Positions 1 through 8,100 of a stretch of 34,057 nt of DNA are shown one piece after another. The stretch's first letter is position 1; every line of letters starts with the position of its first letter. Origin of the DNA: Candidatus Evtepia faecigallinarum (GTDB lineage: Bacteria > Bacillota > Clostridia > Oscillospirales > Oscillospiraceae). The position numbers and the translations under genes are program-made. The notes below the pieces were generated by a model. That model had not been told where the DNA came from and made no database searches. It saw only the letters and a program-made list of their open reading frames with translations. The stretch spans positions 1 to 34,057 of the forward strand of contig DXEA01000126.1 in the NCBI GenBank assembly GCA_019115225.1, written 5' to 3'.

Positions 1-1
1 C

Positions 2-436
2 ATCCTGCTGGTGATCGTGCTGGTGATGCTGATCAAAAAGACCAAGGTGGGCATGGCCATGCGGGCCGTGTCCCGGGACTTTGAGACCAGTGAGCTCATG
101 GGCATCAAGATCAACAACGTCATCAGCATGACCTTTGTCATCGGCTGCTTCCTGGCGGCCATCGGCTCTCTGCTGTATTTTACCAACTACAACTCGGTCA
201 TCCCCACCTCCGGCGCCATGCCCGGCCTGAAGGCCTTCGTGGCGGCGGTCTTTGGCGGCATCGGCTCGGTGCCCGGTGCGGTGATCGGTGCGTTCATCAT
301 CGGTATCTGCGAAAACATCATCAAGGGCATGGGCCTGACGGAATTCTCCGACGCCTTCACCTTTGTCCTGCTGATCGTCATCCTGCTGGTCAAGCCCACC
401 GGTATCTTCGGTGAGAAGTCCACGGATAAGGTGTGA
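2..436 (+). CDS. livH: LivH-type branched-chain amino acid ABC permease, 5' truncated by window edge
   Basis: This is the C-terminal 144 residues of an inner-membrane permease of the LivH family, which forms half of the transmembrane channel of a high-affinity leucine/isoleucine/valine importer. The reading frame is open to the window edge, so the true start lies upstream. Visible are hydrophobic helices, the cytoplasmic coupling stretch beginning MAMRAVSRD that contacts the ATPases (family knowledge), and the typical ending around KPTGIFGE. The stop is 10 bases before the livM start, and livM, livG and livF follow in the standard order. The substrate-binding lipoprotein gene is not in view. 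The family call is secure; the exact substrate is inferred, since related importers carry urea or other small molecules. Confidence 0.9.
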   Translation: MLLVIVLVMLIKKTKVGMAMRAVSRDFETSELMGIKINNVISMTFVIGCFLAAIGSLLYFTNYNSVIPTSGAMPGLKAFVAAVFGGIGSVPGAVIGAFIIGICENIIKGMGLTEFSDAFTFVLLIVILLVKPTGIFGEKSTDKV

Positions 437-446
437 GGTGGCTGCT

Positions 447-1673
447 ATGGGAAAAAGATTAAAACCTGCGGCTTCGCCCGAGAAAAAGATGGGCACCCTC
501 ATCGCCGCGATCCTTCTGGTGGCACTGTACGTCTTCCTGTTCATGCTGGATAATGTCCTGCCCAGTACCTCTACCACCATCATGCTCATCACGGTCCTGA
601 AGAAAGGGGCCATCTACGCACTGGTGTGCGTGTCCATGAACCTGCTCAACGGCTTTACGGGGCTGTTCTCCTTGGGCCAGGCGGGCTTCATGCTCATCGG
701 CGCCTATGCCTATTCCATCTTCTCCATCCCTGCCGACCAGCACGCGGCCGTCTACCAGTACTTTGACGGCGGTGCCATCCAGTTCTCCATTCCGGAGTCT
801 TTGGGCAATGTGCTGGGGGAGAACGCCGGCAACTTCTTAGGCGCCATCATCTGCATCATCATCGCCGGCCTGGTCTCGGCCATCTTCGCGGCCCTCATCG
901 GCATCCCGGTCCTGCGCCTGAAGAGCGACTACCTGGCCATCGCCACCCTGGGCTTTGCCGAGATCATCCGGGCCATCTTCCAGTGGAACGGTCTGGGCCG
1001 GATCACCAACGGCTCCAACCTGCTGCGCAAGTACACCAACTTCCACGACATCAAGATCCAGATCGGGGGGACCATTTTCCAGCTGGATACCATCTTCCCC
1101 TTCTTCATCGCCACCCTGAGCATCCTCATCATCGTCCTGCTGGTCAACTCCTCCTACGGGCGGGCCTTCAAGTCCATCCGGGACGATGAGGTGGCTGCGG
1201 AGGCCATGGGCATCAACCTCTTCAAGCACAAGATGCTCTCCTTCACCATCTCCAGCTTCTTTGCCGGGGTGGGCGGCGCCCTGCTGGCCATGTTCCAGAC
1301 CACCGTGCAGGCCATGCCCTTCCAGTCCACCATGACCTATGAGATCCTGCTCATCGTGGTCATCGGCGGCATCGGCTCCATCACCGGCAGCTGCATCGCA
1401 GCCTTCCTGTACATCGCCTGCTCGGAGTGGTGGCTGCGCTTCCTGGACAGCGGTGCGTTCATGGGCATCGAGGTGCCCTTCTTCCGGGATGGCTTCCGCA
1501 AGGTGGTCTTCTCGGTGGTCATCATGATCATCGTCCTCTTCTTCTCTCGCGGGATCATGGGGGACAAGGAGCTCTCCTTTGCCGGCATCATTCGCCGGAT
1601 ACGCCGCCGCGGCCAGAAGAAGCTCTCTGCTGGGGCAGCAAACCAGGGGAAGGAGGATGAGAGCCATGAGTGA
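447..1673 (+). CDS. livM: LivM-type branched-chain amino acid ABC permease
   Basis: Second membrane subunit of the importer, 408 aa, pairing with LivH. It shows multiple hydrophobic helices, the family stretch MNLLNGFTGLFSLGQAGFM, and the coupling region GRAFKSIRDDEVAAEAMG that docks on the ATPase subunits (family knowledge). I chose the ATG at 447 because GAGGTG (435-440) sits a suitable distance upstream; a longer in-frame start at 411 would overlap livH and lacks a site. The insert around residues 90-130, between early helices, is longer than in many homologues. The tail is basic, and its end overlaps livG by 8 bases, suggesting translational coupling. Confidence 0.93.
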   Translation: MGKRLKPAASPEKKMGTLIAAILLVALYVFLFMLDNVLPSTSTTIMLITVLKKGAIYALVCVSMNLLNGFTGLFSLGQAGFMLIGAYAYSIFSIPADQHAAVYQYFDGGAIQFSIPESLGNVLGENAGNFLGAIICIIIAGLVSAIFAALIGIPVLRLKSDYLAIATLGFAEIIRAIFQWNGLGRITNGSNLLRKYTNFHDIKIQIGGTIFQLDTIFPFFIATLSILIIVLLVNSSYGRAFKSIRDDEVAAEAMGINLFKHKMLSFTISSFFAGVGGALLAMFQTTVQAMPFQSTMTYEILLIVVIGGIGSITGSCIAAFLYIACSEWWLRFLDSGAFMGIEVPFFRDGFRKVVFSVVIMIIVLFFSRGIMGDKELSFAGIIRRIRRRGQKKLSAGAANQGKEDESHE

Positions 1674-2610
1674 GCAGCGCGCCCACGTCTTACAGATGGA
1701 GAACATCACCATGCAGTTCGGCGGCGTGGTGGCGGTGAACAACCTGTCCCTGGAGGTCAACCAGGGGGAGATCGTCGCCCTCATCGGCCCCAACGGCGCG
1801 GGAAAAACCACGGCCTTCAACGTCATCACCGGGGTCTACCAGCCCACCAACGGCCAGGTGGCCTTTCACGAAAAGCCCTACATCCGCAACCATCCCCAGG
1901 GCAAGATGAAAAAGAACTATAAGGGGCAGAACCCCCTGCTCTATACCCACAAGCACAAGCTGGACCTGCCCTCGGGGGACCCCGGCTACGCCGCGGCCAA
2001 GCAGGCGGAGAAGGCCCGGGACCACTACGCCTTCTCCAGCCACGTCATGGCCCCCACGCCCGACCACATCACCAAGATGGGCATTGCCCGTACCTTCCAG
2101 AACATCCGGCTGTGGAAGAGTATGACGGTCTTTGAAAACGTGCTCATCGCCAAGCACATGCGGGCCAAGCACAACGTCTTCTCTTCCACCTTCCGCACCA
2201 GCTGGAAGGAGGAGGCCCGGATGCGGGCCGAGACCGAGGCCCTGCTGCGGGAGCAGGACCTGTGGCAGCACCGGGACGACCTGTCCACCAGCCTGCCCTA
2301 CGGCCTGCAGCGCCGGCTGGAGATCGCCCGGGCCCTGGCCACGGACCCCACCCTGCTGCTGCTGGATGAGCCTGCCGCCGGCATGAACCCCCAGGAGACC
2401 CTGGAGCTGGCCCAGTTCATCCATGAGATCCGGGACCGGCATCATCTGACCATCCTGCTCATCGAGCACCACATGGACCTGGTCATGAACATTTCCGACC
2501 GCATCTATGTGCTGGACTTTGGCAGCCTCATTGCCCAGGGCCTGCCCAGTGAGATCCAGCAGAACCAGCACGTGATCGACGCCTATTTGGGGGTGGTAGA
2601 AGATGAGTGA
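1666..2610 (+). CDS. livG: LivG-type ABC ATPase with an internal insertion
   Basis: Cytoplasmic ATPase subunit of the amino acid importer, 314 aa against about 255 aa for typical LivG. Walker A GPNGAGKTT is at residues 41-49, the family motif GIARTFQNIRL at 139-149, a degenerate signature LPYGLQRR at 210-217, Walker B LLLLDEP at 230-236, and the switch histidine in IEHHMD near 268. The extra length is a polar, Lys/His/Tyr-rich stretch of about 60 residues (roughly 70-130) between Walker A and the GIARTFQ motif. The start at 1666 is preferred over 1657 because AGGAGG (1651-1656) would abut the earlier ATG. The catalytic motifs are intact, so it is probably active. Confidence 0.93.
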   Translation: MSEQRAHVLQMENITMQFGGVVAVNNLSLEVNQGEIVALIGPNGAGKTTAFNVITGVYQPTNGQVAFHEKPYIRNHPQGKMKKNYKGQNPLLYTHKHKLDLPSGDPGYAAAKQAEKARDHYAFSSHVMAPTPDHITKMGIARTFQNIRLWKSMTVFENVLIAKHMRAKHNVFSSTFRTSWKEEARMRAETEALLREQDLWQHRDDLSTSLPYGLQRRLEIARALATDPTLLLLDEPAAGMNPQETLELAQFIHEIRDRHHLTILLIEHHMDLVMNISDRIYVLDFGSLIAQGLPSEIQQNQHVIDAYLGVVEDE

Positions 2611-3313
2611 ACCCATTTTGAGCATCCAGGACCTGAAGGTCAACTACGGCGGCATCGAGGCCGTCAAGGGCATCTCCTTCGACGTGCCGGAGGGGGAGAT
2701 CGTCACCCTCATCGGCGCCAACGGGGCGGGGAAGAGCTCCACCCTGCGGGCCATCTCCGGCCTGGTCAAGCCCAAGGGCGGCAAGATCCTCTTCCGGGGA
2801 GAGGACATTACCGGCAAAAACCCCACCGAGATCGTCTCCAAGGGCATCACCCTGGTGCCCGAGGGCCGGCGGATCTTTGCCGACCTGACGGTCAAAGAGA
2901 ACCTGCGGGTGGGAGCCTACCTGCGCAAGGACGACATCCGGGAGGACATGGAGTGGGTCTTTAACCTCTTCCCCCGTCTCCGGGAGCGTGAGTGGCAGGC
3001 AGGGGGCACCCTGTCCGGCGGCGAGCAGCAGATGCTGGCTGTGGGCCGGGCCCTCATGAGCCGCCCCAAGGTGATGATGATGGACGAGCCCTCCCTGGGC
3101 CTGGCCCCCCTGGTGGTGCGGGAGATCTTCCGCATCATCGAAGAGGTCAACAAGAAGGGGGTCACCATCCTGCTCATCGAGCAGAACGCCAACATGGCCC
3201 TGAAAACCGCCGACATGGGCTATGTGCTGGAGACCGGCCGGGTGACCCTGTCCGGCCCGGGCAAGGAGCTGCTGGCCAACGAGTCGGTGAAGGCTGCCTA
3301 TCTGGGCACCTGA
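2603..3313 (+). CDS. livF: LivF-type ABC ATPase
   Basis: Second ATPase of the branched-chain amino acid importer, 236 aa, normal for LivF. Walker A GANGAGKSS is at residues 38-46, signature LSGGEQQ at 137-143, Walker B MMMDEP at 158-163, and the switch histidine position is replaced by the LivF-typical IEQNANMAL stretch. The ATG overlaps the end of livG by 8 bases, so it is very likely translated from the same message. It heterodimerises with LivG and energises the LivHM channel (family knowledge). A GC-rich hairpin follows 24 bases after the stop, making this the last gene of the operon. Confidence 0.95.
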   Translation: MSEPILSIQDLKVNYGGIEAVKGISFDVPEGEIVTLIGANGAGKSSTLRAISGLVKPKGGKILFRGEDITGKNPTEIVSKGITLVPEGRRIFADLTVKENLRVGAYLRKDDIREDMEWVFNLFPRLREREWQAGGTLSGGEQQMLAVGRALMSRPKVMMMDEPSLGLAPLVVREIFRIIEEVNKKGVTILLIEQNANMALKTADMGYVLETGRVTLSGPGKELLANESVKAAYLGT

Positions 3314-3337
3314 GAAAAAAACACCATACAATCTGCT

Positions 3338-3365
3338 GCGGCCCGCCGGTTTCCCGGCGGGCCGC
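3338..3365 (+). terminator. Hairpin terminator of the liv operon
   Basis: A perfect 12-bp inverted repeat, GCGGCCCGCCGG (3338-3349) and its complement (3354-3365), is separated by a TTTC loop. The following bases hold only scattered Ts, so termination may be less efficient than at the other hairpins here. Confidence 0.65.
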
Positions 3366-3536
3366 GTTGCCGTTCAGAGATGGCGGCGAGGCTGCAAAAT
3401 CAGGGCCTGAATGACAGAAAACCTGCTTATTTTGCGCAAAAACTTGCAAACGCTGGAGGGAAAAGTCAAGGTACACAGAAAATCCAGGGTTTAATTATAG
3501 AAAACGACGAAAGTTATGAAGGAAGTTTTAAATTGC

Positions 3537-3565
3537 TTGCAAAAAAAGCTTTCCGGTGCTATAGT
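3537..3565 (+). promoter_or_regulatory. Predicted sigma-A promoter of the MarR-type gene
   Basis: TTGCAA (3537-3542) and TATAGT (3560-3565) are separated by 17 bases, about 50 bases ahead of the MarR-type start codon. The surrounding 3400-3570 stretch is AT-rich and otherwise holds nothing I recognise. Confidence 0.6.
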
Positions 3566-3618
3566 TTCCTCTGTAATTGAGGCCGGTTCAGGTCTCGGCC
3601 ACAAAGGAGGAGTTCCAA

Positions 3619-4092
3619 ATGAGTAATCAAGTGCCTTTTCGCTGCTATGGCGACGAATCCTTTGCTGTGATCCATGCCTGTTATGCGCTGACGGAGGAAT
3701 ACCGCAAGCTCTTGGTGGATCTGGGCAAAGTCCATCAGCTGTCGGAGAATGAGATGCTGGTGTTGGTCCACCTGGGCCTGTACCCCAACGCCCGCACCCA
3801 GAAAAAGCTCCAGGAAACCCAGCTGCAGCTGTCGGTCTCGTCCATCTGCCGTATGGTGGAGTCGCTGCGCAAGAAGGGCTACCTGACCACTCATCTGGAC
3901 GAAAACGACCGCCGGTCCTGGATCATCCACCTGGAGGAGAAGGGGAACGCCCTGGTCCAGGAGTTCCGCCTGTGCCTGCAGCAGCGGATGGGCAGCGCGT
4001 TTGGCAAAATCCCCGGGTTTGACCTGCAGGGCTTTGCGACGGTCATGTCCCAGGCGGCAGCTCTGGTGCGGCGGAACGCCGTCAGTGCTTGA
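3619..4092 (+). CDS. MarR-family transcriptional regulator
   Basis: A 157-aa winged helix-turn-helix protein, expected to bind DNA as a dimer and respond to a small ligand or redox signal (family knowledge). The recognition region LQLSVSSICRMVESLRKKGYL spans about residues 69-89, and the wing carries the family pattern DENDRRSWIIHLEEKG at 94-109. Cysteines at 9, 21, 78 and 119 could allow oxidation sensing, but nothing here proves it. The ATG at 3619 follows AAAGGAGGAG (3603-3612). It has its own promoter and terminator, so it is monocistronic. It lies between the liv operon and the hydrogenase operon; either could be a target, and so could neither. Confidence 0.88.
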   Translation: MSNQVPFRCYGDESFAVIHACYALTEEYRKLLVDLGKVHQLSENEMLVLVHLGLYPNARTQKKLQETQLQLSVSSICRMVESLRKKGYLTTHLDENDRRSWIIHLEEKGNALVQEFRLCLQQRMGSAFGKIPGFDLQGFATVMSQAAALVRRNAVSA

Positions 4093-4103
4093 AAAACTTT
4101 CTT

Positions 4104-4131
4104 TTGACAGTTTGTTTATTTTTCTTATAGA
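4104..4131 (+). promoter_or_regulatory. Possible orphan promoter between the MarR-type gene and its terminator
   Basis: TTGACA (4104-4109) and TATAGA (4126-4131) are 16 bases apart in the AT-rich tail just after the MarR-type stop codon. If active, it would start RNA near 4138, only about 25 bases before the terminator hairpin. The match could be chance in AT-rich sequence. Confidence 0.35.
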
Positions 4132-4137
4132 TTGCAG

Positions 4138-4208
4138 CAATTTGTTTTTTCGCTTCCTTGCCAAAACAGCGGAGGACCGTCTATGCAAGACGGTCCTCTG
4201 CTGTTTTC
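4138..4208 (+). ncRNA. Candidate small RNA of about 70 nt
   Basis: Inferred only from a promoter-like pair upstream and a strong intrinsic terminator at the end. The RNA would be a short AT-rich lead followed by the long hairpin at 4163-4207. No coding frame or known RNA family is recognised. The alternative is that this is simply the 3' untranslated region of the MarR-type gene. Confidence 0.25.
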
Positions 4209-4210
4209 AT
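4163..4210 (+). terminator. Strong intrinsic terminator after the MarR-type gene
   Basis: A 20-bp inverted repeat (4163-4182 with 4188-4207, one G-U pair) has a 5-base loop, an A-run on the left and TTTT on the right, so it could work in both directions. Confidence 0.88.
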
Positions 4211-4324
4211 GGAATGGCGATTCTTTGAGTCGGATATGGCAGATTTTTGCCTCTTTCCCACAAGATATCGTGGGTGTATGAATTTCCAAGGAAGGGGCTG
4301 TGGCATTTTGGGTGTATTTCATGG

Positions 4325-4354
4325 TTGACAGAAAACAGAAAAAGAAAGTATAAT
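4325..4354 (+). promoter_or_regulatory. Consensus sigma-A promoter of the hydrogenase operon
   Basis: A perfect TTGACA (4325-4330) and a perfect TATAAT (4349-4354) are spaced by 18 bases, predicting transcription from about 4361. This is the closest match to consensus in the window and suggests high basal expression. Two direct copies of GGGTGTAT lie just upstream at 4272-4279 and 4310-4317. Confidence 0.85.
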
Positions 4355-4360
4355 GAAACT

Positions 4361-4610
4361 TGTTTGAACAGGTTAAATATCCTATCTGCGCGGCAGAGCC
4401 TGGCGGCCCTTTCCGGGGCGCGTCAGGGGACCTGTTGGGACGGGGGTGCGGCCCCGGGAGAGGTTCTCCGGGAAGGGTCCCGGGTAAGGGAGATGGTCCT
4501 GGCGGCTGTTCTGTCCATGTGTCGTACCCCAGCGTTTCTGCGTTAGCCGCAACGGCTATTGAAGCTGCTCCGGCAGGACATCGTCCGTTGGGGCAAAAAG
4601 GAGGAAAACG
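4361..4610 (+). promoter_or_regulatory. Long, apparently structured 5' leader of the hydrogenase operon
   Basis: About 250 nt separate the predicted transcription start from the first hydrogenase codon, and no convincing gene lies in it. By eye, CCCCAGCG (4527-4534) pairs with CGTTGGGG (4586-4593) and encloses two hairpins: TAGCCG/CGGCTA around a CAA loop (4544-4558) and CTGC/GCAG around a TCCG tetraloop (4565-4576). This domain ends 5 bases before the ribosome-binding site AAGGAGG (4599-4605). A second GC-rich domain (GGGAC 4437-4441 with GTCCC 4477-4481) holds two more small hairpins. I recognise no riboswitch class. GC-rich sequence pairs readily by chance, so a fold and comparative test is decisive. 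Confidence 0.45.
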
Positions 4611-5153
4611 ATGAACGAAAGACCGGATATTGTCTGTGCGACCTGCGGTGCCGACGAGAAAGCGTTGTATGACGCTGTGGCCCAGGTGATCGAGCAGTAC
4701 AAGGAGAAGGAAGGGTCTCTGATCATGGTGCTCCACGCGGCCCAGGAGATCTTTGGCTACCTCCCCATGCAGCTGCAGGCGTTTATCGCCGACGGGATGA
4801 ACCTGCCTGTCTCTGAGGTCAGTGGTGTGGTCAGCTTCTACTCCTTCTTCTCTACGGAGAAGAGAGGCAAGCACACCATCCGGATGTGTCAGGGTACTGC
4901 CTGCTACGTCCGGGGCGGCAAGAAGGTGGTGGACGCCATCAAGCGGGAGCTGAACGTAGAGGTGGGCGGCACCACAGAGGATGGTCAGTTCACCTTCGAG
5001 ATCGCCCGCTGCATCGGCGCCTGCGGTCTGGCCCCGGCCATGATGGTGGACGACGAGGTGTATAAGCAGGTCACCCCGGCCAAGCTGCGGGGAATTCTGG
5101 CCCAGTATGAAGAGGTGCCGGAAGAGATCACCGAAGGAGGTGTGCAGGCATGA
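4611..5153 (+). CDS. hydC: NuoE/HydC-like [2Fe-2S] subunit of NAD(P)-linked [FeFe] hydrogenase
   Basis: A 180-aa thioredoxin-fold ferredoxin subunit of the NuoE/HydC/HndA family, which relays electrons between the flavin subunit and the other clusters of a soluble hydrogenase. The four cluster ligands of the C-x4-C...C-x3-C pattern are C93, C98, C134 and C138. An extra pair, C9 and C12, at the N-terminus is not part of the usual cluster. The ATG at 4611 follows AAGGAGG (4599-4605). It is first in the operon, and its stop overlaps the next start as ATGA. A NuoE role in respiratory complex I is unlikely, because no membrane nuo genes are present and HydB and HydA follow. Confidence 0.93.
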   Translation: MNERPDIVCATCGADEKALYDAVAQVIEQYKEKEGSLIMVLHAAQEIFGYLPMQLQAFIADGMNLPVSEVSGVVSFYSFFSTEKRGKHTIRMCQGTACYVRGGKKVVDAIKRELNVEVGGTTEDGQFTFEIARCIGACGLAPAMMVDDEVYKQVTPAKLRGILAQYEEVPEEITEGGVQA

Positions 5154-8100
5154 TCAGAAGTATTGCAGATCTTCAGCAGATGAAGGAAGCTTATCTGGAG
5201 AAGATGGGCCAGTACAGCCATCTGTGCATGGTGTGCTACGGCACCGGCTGTATGTCCTCGGGCTGTAAGAATGTCCGGGACGCACTGGTGGAAGAGCTGG
5301 AAAAGGCCGGTCTGGCCGAGAAGGTGGCCGTGATCGAGCGCGGCTGCATGGGCACCTGTGCCGTAGGCCCGGTGGTCTATGTGCTGCCTGACGAGACCTA
5401 CTACACCGAGATGACCCCCGACCGGGTGAAGGATGTGGTCCAGAAGCACTTCCTGGGCGGCGAGCCTGTCACCGAGTATACCTTCTATGACAGCATCCAG
5501 AAGAAGCGGGTGTCCAACATCCACGACGTGGCCTTCTTCCGGGATCAGGTCCGCATCGCCCTGCGCAACTGCGGTCTGATCGACGTCAACTGCATCAACA
5601 GCTATGTCTCCAAGGACGGCTATCTGGCCTTAGCCCGCATTTTGGAAAAGGGCGACCGGATGGCAGTCATCGAGGAACTGAAAAAATCCGGCCTCCGGGG
5701 CCGCGGCGGCGCCGGCTTCCCCGCTGGCGTGAAGTGGGAAGCCGCTTACAACCAGCCCGGCGAGGAGAAGTACATCATCTGTAATGCCGACGAGGGCGAC
5801 CCCGGCGCGTTCATGGACCGTTCCGTCTTTGAGGGCGACCCCCACAGCGTCATCGAGGGCATGCTCATCGGCGGCTATGCCATCGGCGCCAGCCATGGCG
5901 TGGTCTACATCCGTGCTGAGTATCCCATCGCCGTGGAGCGCCTCCAGGCAGCCCTGGAGATGGCCCGGGAAGAGGGCGTGCTGGGCAAGGACATCTTCGG
6001 CTCCGGCTTTGACTTTGACATTGAGATCCGCATCGGCGCCGGCGCCTTCGTTTGCGGCGAGGAGACCGCCCTCATGGCCTCCGTGGAAGGCCAGCGGGGC
6101 GAGCCCCGGCAGAAGCCGCCCTTCCCCTTCCAGAGCGGCCTGTTCGGTAAGCCCACCATCATCAACAACGTGGAGACCCTGGCCACTGTCCCGGCCATCA
6201 TGCTCCAGGGGGCCGACTGGTTCCGTCAGTTCGGCACCGAGAAGAGCCCGGGCACCAAGGTCTTTGCCCTTTCCGGCAACATCGTCAACACCGGCCTGGT
6301 GGAGGTCCCCATGGGTACCCCCCTGTCCGAAGTCGTCTATTCCATCGGCGGCGGCATCCCCAACGGGAAGAAGTTCAAGTCCGCCCAGACCGGCGGCCCC
6401 TCCGGCGGCTGTATCACGGCCGAGAACATCAACACCCCCCTGGACTATGAGTCCCTGGCAGAGCTGGGCTCCATCGTGGGCTCCGGCGGCCTGATCGTCA
6501 TGGACGAGGACACCTGTATGGTGGACACCGCCCGGTTCTACCTGGACTTCATCCAGGAGGAATCCTGCGGCAAGTGTACCGCCTGCCGCGTGGGCACCAA
6601 GCGGATGCTGGAGATCCTCAACCGCATCACCGCCGGCGAGGGCAAGCCCGAGGACATCGAGACCCTGGAGCACCTGGGCGCGGTCATCAAGGACACCGCC
6701 ATGTGCGGCCTGGGCCAGACCGCCCCCAACCCCGTCCTGTCCACCCTGAAATACTTCCGCAAGGAGTACGAGGAGCACATCGTGGAGAAGCGATGTTCCG
6801 CCGGGGTGTGCGGCGACCTGGTCTCCAGCCCCTGCGAAAATACCTGCCCGGCCGGCATCAACATCCCCGGCTACATGAGCCTCATCGCCACCGGCGACTA
6901 CATGGGCGCTGCCCGCATCATGCTGCGGGATAACCCCTTCGCCGGCATCTGCGGCCGTGTCTGCACCCATCCCTGCGAGAGCCGCTGCCGCCGGGGCAGC
7001 GTGGACGAGGCCATGAACATCTGCGAGCTCAAGCGCTTCGCCACCGACTGGGCCTATGCCCAGGGCTTCCCCAAGGACGAGGACTTCAAGCCCGTGGCCC
7101 AGATCGACAAGAACGTGGCCATCATCGGCGCCGGCCCCTCCGGCCTGACCTGTGCCTACTATCTGGCCCGGCTGGGGTATCATGTGGACGTGTACGAGGC
7201 CGAGAAGCGGCCCGGCGGCATCATGACCTATGGCATCCCCGACTACCGTCTGCCCCTGAATATCATCGAGCATGAAATTGAGAACATCAAGAAGACCGGC
7301 GTGAACATCATCCTCAACACCAAGATCGGTCTGGATGTGTCCTTCCGCTCCCTGCAGAAGAACTACGACGCCATCTTCATCGCCATCGGCGCCCAGAAGA
7401 CCCTCCAGCTGGGCATCCCCGGGGAGGATCTGGAAGGGGTCTACCACGGCCTGGACTTCCTCAAGCGGGTGATGCTGAAGAAGGACCTGGACTTCACCGG
7501 CAAGAAGGTGGCCGTCATCGGCGGCGGCAACACCGCCATCGACTCGGCCCGTACCGCCATCCGTCTGGGTGCCCGGGAAGTGGTCATCCTCTACCGCCGT
7601 ACCATGGAGGATATGCCCGCCGACAAGGTGGAGATCAAGGACGCCATGGAAGAGGGCGTGCAGATCCGCACCCTGGTCAACCCCACGGACTTCGTGGGCA
7701 TCGGCGGCAAGCTCAACAGCATCTGCATCATGAAGCAGAAGCTGGGCCAGTTCGACAGCTCCGGCCGCCGCAAGGCCATCCCCAGCGGGGAGACCTATGT
7801 GGAGGAGTTCGACATCGCCATCCCCGCCATCTCCCAGACCCCCGACACCAAGTTCATCAAGGGTACCATCCAGCTCAACGGCGACCGGGTGGTGGCTGAC
7901 CGCTACACCCAGGCCACGTCCATGCCCGGCGTCTTCGTGGGCGGCGACGCCCACCGCGGCCCCAAGGACATCGTCAACGCCGTCCACGAGGCCAAGGTGG
8001 CCGCCTCCGGCATCGACAAGTACCTGGGCGGCACCGGCGAGCTGGCCAAGGGCTTTGAGCAGGAGATTACAGACTATCACATCGAAGGGGACATCGTGCC

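Noticed and set aside
3380-3580. A 66-codon open frame between livF and the MarR-type gene
   Set aside because: It runs over the promoter of the MarR-type gene, has no ribosome-binding site, and its AT-rich composition is unlike neighbouring genes.
4349-4379. A Rex-type redox repressor site (TTGTTAA-N4-TTAACAA-like) near the hydrogenase -10
   Set aside because: TTGTTTGAACAGGTTAAAT resembles only parts of the consensus and has poor symmetry; I do not claim it.
4247-4614. Short overlapping open frames in the hydrogenase leader
   Set aside because: They lack good ribosome-binding sites, overlap each other, begin across the promoter, and encode Gly/Pro/Arg-rich low-complexity sequence typical of GC-rich non-coding DNA.
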